Below are positions 6,639 through 8,484 of a DNA stretch of 8,484 nucleotides, in pieces; position 1 is the first letter of the stretch, and each line of letters opens with the position of its first letter. Origin of the DNA: an uncultured Micrococcales bacterium (GTDB lineage Bacteria; Actinomycetota; Actinomycetes; Actinomycetales; Microbacteriaceae). The stretch spans positions 1 to 8,484 of the forward strand of contig CAIYOE010000209.1 in assembly GCA_903927775.1 (NCBI GenBank). Reading direction: 5' to 3'. Under the pieces are notes generated by a model. The model was not told where the DNA came from. It searched no databases and saw only the letters and a list, made by a program, of their open reading frames with translations. The position numbers were made by a program, and so were the translations under genes.

Positions 6639-6652
6639 TTTTTGTGCAAAAA
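6639..6652. promoter_or_regulatory. Second palindrome in the ald/Lrp gap
   Basis: TTTTTG (6639-6644) and CAAAAA (6647-6652) form a perfect 6-bp dyad around TG. Its centre is about 23-24 nt from the centre of the first inverted repeat, a little over two helical turns, as expected for tandem sites of an oligomeric Lrp-type protein. Low-complexity A/T tracts make a chance match possible. Confidence 0.35.
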
Positions 6653-6675
6653 ATGTGACCTAAGGCTGGAGCAAA

Positions 6676-7146
6676 GTGAAGAATATTTCGACCACGGAAC
6701 TTGATGAAATCGATCGACAGATCATTGAACGCCTGGCTCAGAACGCCAGGATTACCAACGCGGACCTGGCCGCCGGCGTGGGCATCGCGCAAAGTACCTG
6801 CATTGCGCGAGTAAAGGCGCTGAGTTCTAAGGGGGTTATCCAGGGTTTCCATGCCAGCGTGAACCCGGTCGCACTCGGGCTAAGTCTTCAGGTGCTTATC
6901 AGCGTTACCTTGCGCGCCACGGCCAGACAGCAACTTAGTCAGTTCATGGATGAAATGCGTGGCCTCCCCGAGGTAGTTCAGGTGTTCTTTTTGGGTGGCA
7001 CCGAAGACTTCATTGTCCACCTAGCGGTTCGAGACAGCGACCACGTTCGCGAGTTCGTTTTGGCCAATCTCTCTGCAAATCCAGCTGTTGCTAACACTCG
7101 CACAAACATGGTGTTCGAGCACTTCCACAAAGGTCCTTTGGCTTAA
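6676..7146 (+). CDS. Lrp/AsnC-family transcriptional regulator, probable AldR
   Basis: A 156-aa DNA-binding regulator of normal Lrp/AsnC size. The N-terminal winged helix-turn-helix spans about residues 7-60: LDEIDRQIIERLAQNAR, then NADLAAGVGIAQSTCIARVK as the helix-turn-helix, then the G-V-I-Q-G-F wing. The C-terminal RAM/ligand-binding domain runs from about 68 to 150, with the conserved G-G-T-E-D-F turn at 107-112 where amino acids bind. Such proteins form dimers to octamers and sense an amino acid. Divergence from ald points to alanine as the effector. The start is GTG 6676 with GGAG only 4 nt upstream. A possible promoter is TTGTTT (6636-6641) with TAAGGC (6661-6666), spacer 19, weak; if real, both palindromes overlap or abut it, consistent with autorepression. 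Possible co-transcription with the downstream dehydrogenase is not excluded. Confidence 0.93.
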   Translation: MKNISTTELDEIDRQIIERLAQNARITNADLAAGVGIAQSTCIARVKALSSKGVIQGFHASVNPVALGLSLQVLISVTLRATARQQLSQFMDEMRGLPEVVQVFFLGGTEDFIVHLAVRDSDHVREFVLANLSANPAVANTRTNMVFEHFHKGPLA

Positions 7147-7173
7147 AAGTCACCATCGATGCCAAAACAGGGC

Positions 7174-7179
7174 TAGCCT
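7174..7179 (+). promoter_or_regulatory. Candidate -10 element for the SDR gene
   Basis: The 70-nt gap between the Lrp gene and the SDR gene contains TAGCCT (7174-7179), a TANNNT -10 form, which would give a leader of about 30-37 nt. No clear -35 is visible at 16-18 nt upstream. Otherwise the gap holds only the SDR ribosome site (AGGGG, about 6-8 nt before the ATG) and no obvious terminator. Confidence 0.3.
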
Positions 7180-7216
7180 GAAATTGTTCCAATCCAACGA
7201 TGCATAGGGGTTAAAA

Positions 7217-8026
7217 ATGAAGGTCAACGGAAAAGTAGTTGTGGTAACGGGAGCCGGAAACGGCATGGGCCGAGAGTTGACCCTGGAACTAGTGCGACGC
7301 GGAGCCAAGGTTGCCGCGGTAGACATGCGTGCCGATTTTTTGGTGGAGACCAAGGAGCTAGCCACCAAGTTGGGTGGGACAGTTGAGACCTTTGTTGTCG
7401 ACATCACAGATGCGGCTGCTGTTGCGGTCCTCCCCCAAAAGGTGACCGACGCACTCGGTGCGCCAGATGCGCTTCTGAACAACGCTGGAATCATCCAGCC
7501 TTTCGTCAAGATTATCGACTTAGAAATCGCGGCGGCGGCCAAGGTCATGGCCGTGAACTTTACGGGTCCGTTCCTCATGGTCAAAGCCTTTTTGCCAGGC
7601 CTGTTGACCCGGCCAGAGGCTCACATTTTGAATGTCTCATCGATGGGCGCCTACGCACCAGTTCCCGGACAGAGCGTCTACGGAGCATCAAAGGCAGCAG
7701 TCATGCTGTTTACAGAGGGCCTCTACAGCGAACTCATGGGTACAAACGTTGGAGTCACCGTGGTGTTCCCAGGTGCGATTGCTACCAACATCGCTGGGAA
7801 TTCTGGAATTGCAATGCCGGGCGGAGCAGACGCAGCGGCTGCCAGCAGCAACATCAAGATGACTGCTGCTCCTGTGGCGGCGCAGAAAATGGTGAACGCC
7901 ATCGAGGCAAATAACCCACGTATCACGGTGGGCTCGGATGCAACCATGCTGGATCGCATTACCCGAATCAACCCGATTTTCGCGGCAAAAATGATTGCCA
8001 AGCAAATGGCTTCGCTGCTCAAGTAG
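7217..8026 (+). CDS. Short-chain dehydrogenase/reductase (SDR), classical type
   Basis: A 269-aa NAD(P)-dependent oxidoreductase of the classical SDR family. The nucleotide-binding motif TGAGNGMG is at residues 11-18. Asp36 follows the second beta strand (VAAVD), which usually means NAD(H) preference over NADP(H). NNAG is at 88-91, and the catalytic set is Ser142 (NVSS), Tyr155 and Lys159 (YGASK). A PG motif follows the active site as usual (VVFPGAIATNI). The Ala-rich stretch GADAAAASS near 205 falls in the variable substrate-binding loop, and the basic/hydrophobic C-terminal end resembles peripheral lipid- or steroid-type SDRs, but this does not fix a substrate. The ATG is preceded by AGGGG at normal spacing. 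It lies 70 nt after the Lrp gene; a functional tie to alanine metabolism is not evident. Confidence 0.92.
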   Translation: MKVNGKVVVVTGAGNGMGRELTLELVRRGAKVAAVDMRADFLVETKELATKLGGTVETFVVDITDAAAVAVLPQKVTDALGAPDALLNNAGIIQPFVKIIDLEIAAAAKVMAVNFTGPFLMVKAFLPGLLTRPEAHILNVSSMGAYAPVPGQSVYGASKAAVMLFTEGLYSELMGTNVGVTVVFPGAIATNIAGNSGIAMPGGADAAAASSNIKMTAAPVAAQKMVNAIEANNPRITVGSDATMLDRITRINPIFAAKMIAKQMASLLK

Positions 8027-8035
8027 TCGTTTTAC

Positions 8036-8070
8036 GCGAGGGTACTCGCCAAGCAAGGTGGGCACCTTTT
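8036..8070 (+). terminator. Tandem small hairpins after the SDR gene
   Basis: Two short stem-loops lie in the 60-nt gap. GCGAG (8036-8040) pairs with CTCGC (8045-8049) around GGTA. AAGGTG (8055-8060) pairs with CACCTT (8063-8068) around GG and runs into TTTT (8067-8070) and then GCTTT. The second resembles a weak intrinsic terminator for the SDR transcript. Confidence 0.4.
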
Positions 8071-8074
8071 GCTT

Positions 8075-8080
8075 TACGCT
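8075..8080 (+). promoter_or_regulatory. -10 element of a probable leaderless transcript
   Basis: TACGCT (TANNNT form) ends 6 nt before ATG 8087, so RNA would start at or next to the start codon. The bases before the ATG (GCTAAAGCC) contain no Shine-Dalgarno sequence. Leaderless mRNAs are common in Actinobacteria. No canonical -35 is seen, which is also common there. Confidence 0.5.
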
Positions 8081-8086
8081 AAAGCC

Positions 8087-8484
8087 ATGACCAACGACGT
8101 CCAGAGCCAGCTCGATTCCATCGCCGCGCAGGAACAACTTCTGCAGTTCGATTCCTTTGAACACACCACAGCGGTTGCTCTCGGCCAAGCGATTCTTCAG
8201 ACCGCACAGGAACGATCGCTTCCGGTAATCATCGATGTTCGCAAGGGCGAGGATTGCCTATTCTTTGCCGCGCTGCCGGGGACCACACCTGCAAACGCCG
8301 ACTGGGCTCGCCGCAAGCGCAACCTGGTTAATCTACTAGAACAAAGCAGCTACGCGATTGGCCTTCAAGGCAAAGCCGGCAACGATGTGGTGGCCATGAT
8401 GGCCCTCGACCCACGCGATTACACGGCACACGGTGGCTGCTTTCCGATTCGGGTTCGTGGTACGGGAATGGTCGGAACAGTAAC
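8087..8484 (+). CDS. UPF0303 / heme-degrading-domain family protein, 5' part (3' end outside window)
   Basis: The frame is open from ATG 8087 to the window end (132 codons, no stop); about 20-40 more residues would complete the usual ~160-aa protein. The N-terminal helix region (DSIAAQEQLLQFDSFEH), the central strand IIDVRKGEDCLFFAALPG, the motif DWARRKRNLV, and the Gly-rich HGGCFPIRVRGTGMVGTV (H115-G-G-x-F-P-I) match the UPF0303 / HbpS-GlcG-like (Haem_degrading) fold. Some members of that superfamily bind or degrade heme or sense redox state. Actual function in this subgroup is poorly defined, and heme degradation should not be assumed. No signal peptide is visible, so it is cytoplasmic, unlike secreted HbpS. 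The gene has its own probable leaderless promoter and is separated from the SDR gene by hairpins, so it starts a new unit. Confidence 0.8.
   Translation, partial: MTNDVQSQLDSIAAQEQLLQFDSFEHTTAVALGQAILQTAQERSLPVIIDVRKGEDCLFFAALPGTTPANADWARRKRNLVNLLEQSSYAIGLQGKAGNDVVAMMALDPRDYTAHGGCFPIRVRGTGMVGTV

Noticed and set aside
7688..8188. 166-codon minus-strand open frame spanning the SDR end and the UPF0303 start
   Set aside because: Overlaps two recognisable genes and a hairpin-containing gap; Cys/His-rich random-looking translation.
1..8484. Search for tRNA/rRNA genes, CRISPR arrays, insertion sequences, phage or defence genes
   Set aside because: No cloverleaf-like segment, spaced direct repeats, transposase or integrase motifs, or terminal inverted repeats were seen; nearly the whole window is accounted for by housekeeping-type genes with gaps below 150 nt.

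Overview
The window looks like ordinary chromosome from a small-genome actinobacterium. I infer this from the moderately high GC content with GC-rich third codon positions, the frequent GTG and TTG starts, -10 elements of the TAGGCT type, very tight gene packing, and an alanine dehydrogenase gene divergent from an Lrp/AsnC regulator. A freshwater Microbacteriaceae (the Rhodoluna/Aquiluna type) would fit, but the lineage is inference. I see no mobile element, tRNA, rRNA, CRISPR array or prophage gene.

Left part (1-1921), all on +: the 3' end of an aldo/keto reductase, overlapped by a 10-TM EamA/DMT-family exporter, then a thioredoxin with a CGPC active site, then an unrecognised 81-residue protein with two membrane segments. 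The gaps are -8, 1 and 2 nt, so this is probably one transcription unit.

Centre (1976-5390), +: a three-gene cassette with 1-nt start/stop overlaps. It encodes a PLP-dependent group II (aromatic amino acid decarboxylase fold) decarboxylase, an N-carbamoylputrescine amidase (AguB type) and an agmatine deiminase (AguA type). The last two carry out agmatine -> N-carbamoylputrescine -> putrescine. The obvious role for the first enzyme is therefore to make agmatine from arginine, although its fold is not one of the classical arginine decarboxylase folds. This is the most interesting point in the window. A near-perfect 12-bp hairpin closes the cassette and lies between it and the convergent ald gene.

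Right part (5424-8484): alanine dehydrogenase (ald) on -, divergent from an Lrp/AsnC regulator on +. The AT-rich gap between them holds a perfect 8-bp inverted repeat and a second palindrome. Both lie upstream of a good ald promoter, as expected for an AldR-type activator. After these come a short-chain dehydrogenase/reductase and the 5' part of a UPF0303/heme-degrading-domain gene. That gene has no Shine-Dalgarno sequence but has a -10 element six bases before its ATG, so it is probably translated from a leaderless transcript.

The central and right parts share nitrogen chemistry: AguA and AguB each release ammonia, and Ald interconverts alanine with pyruvate plus ammonia. A functional link between them is inference only.
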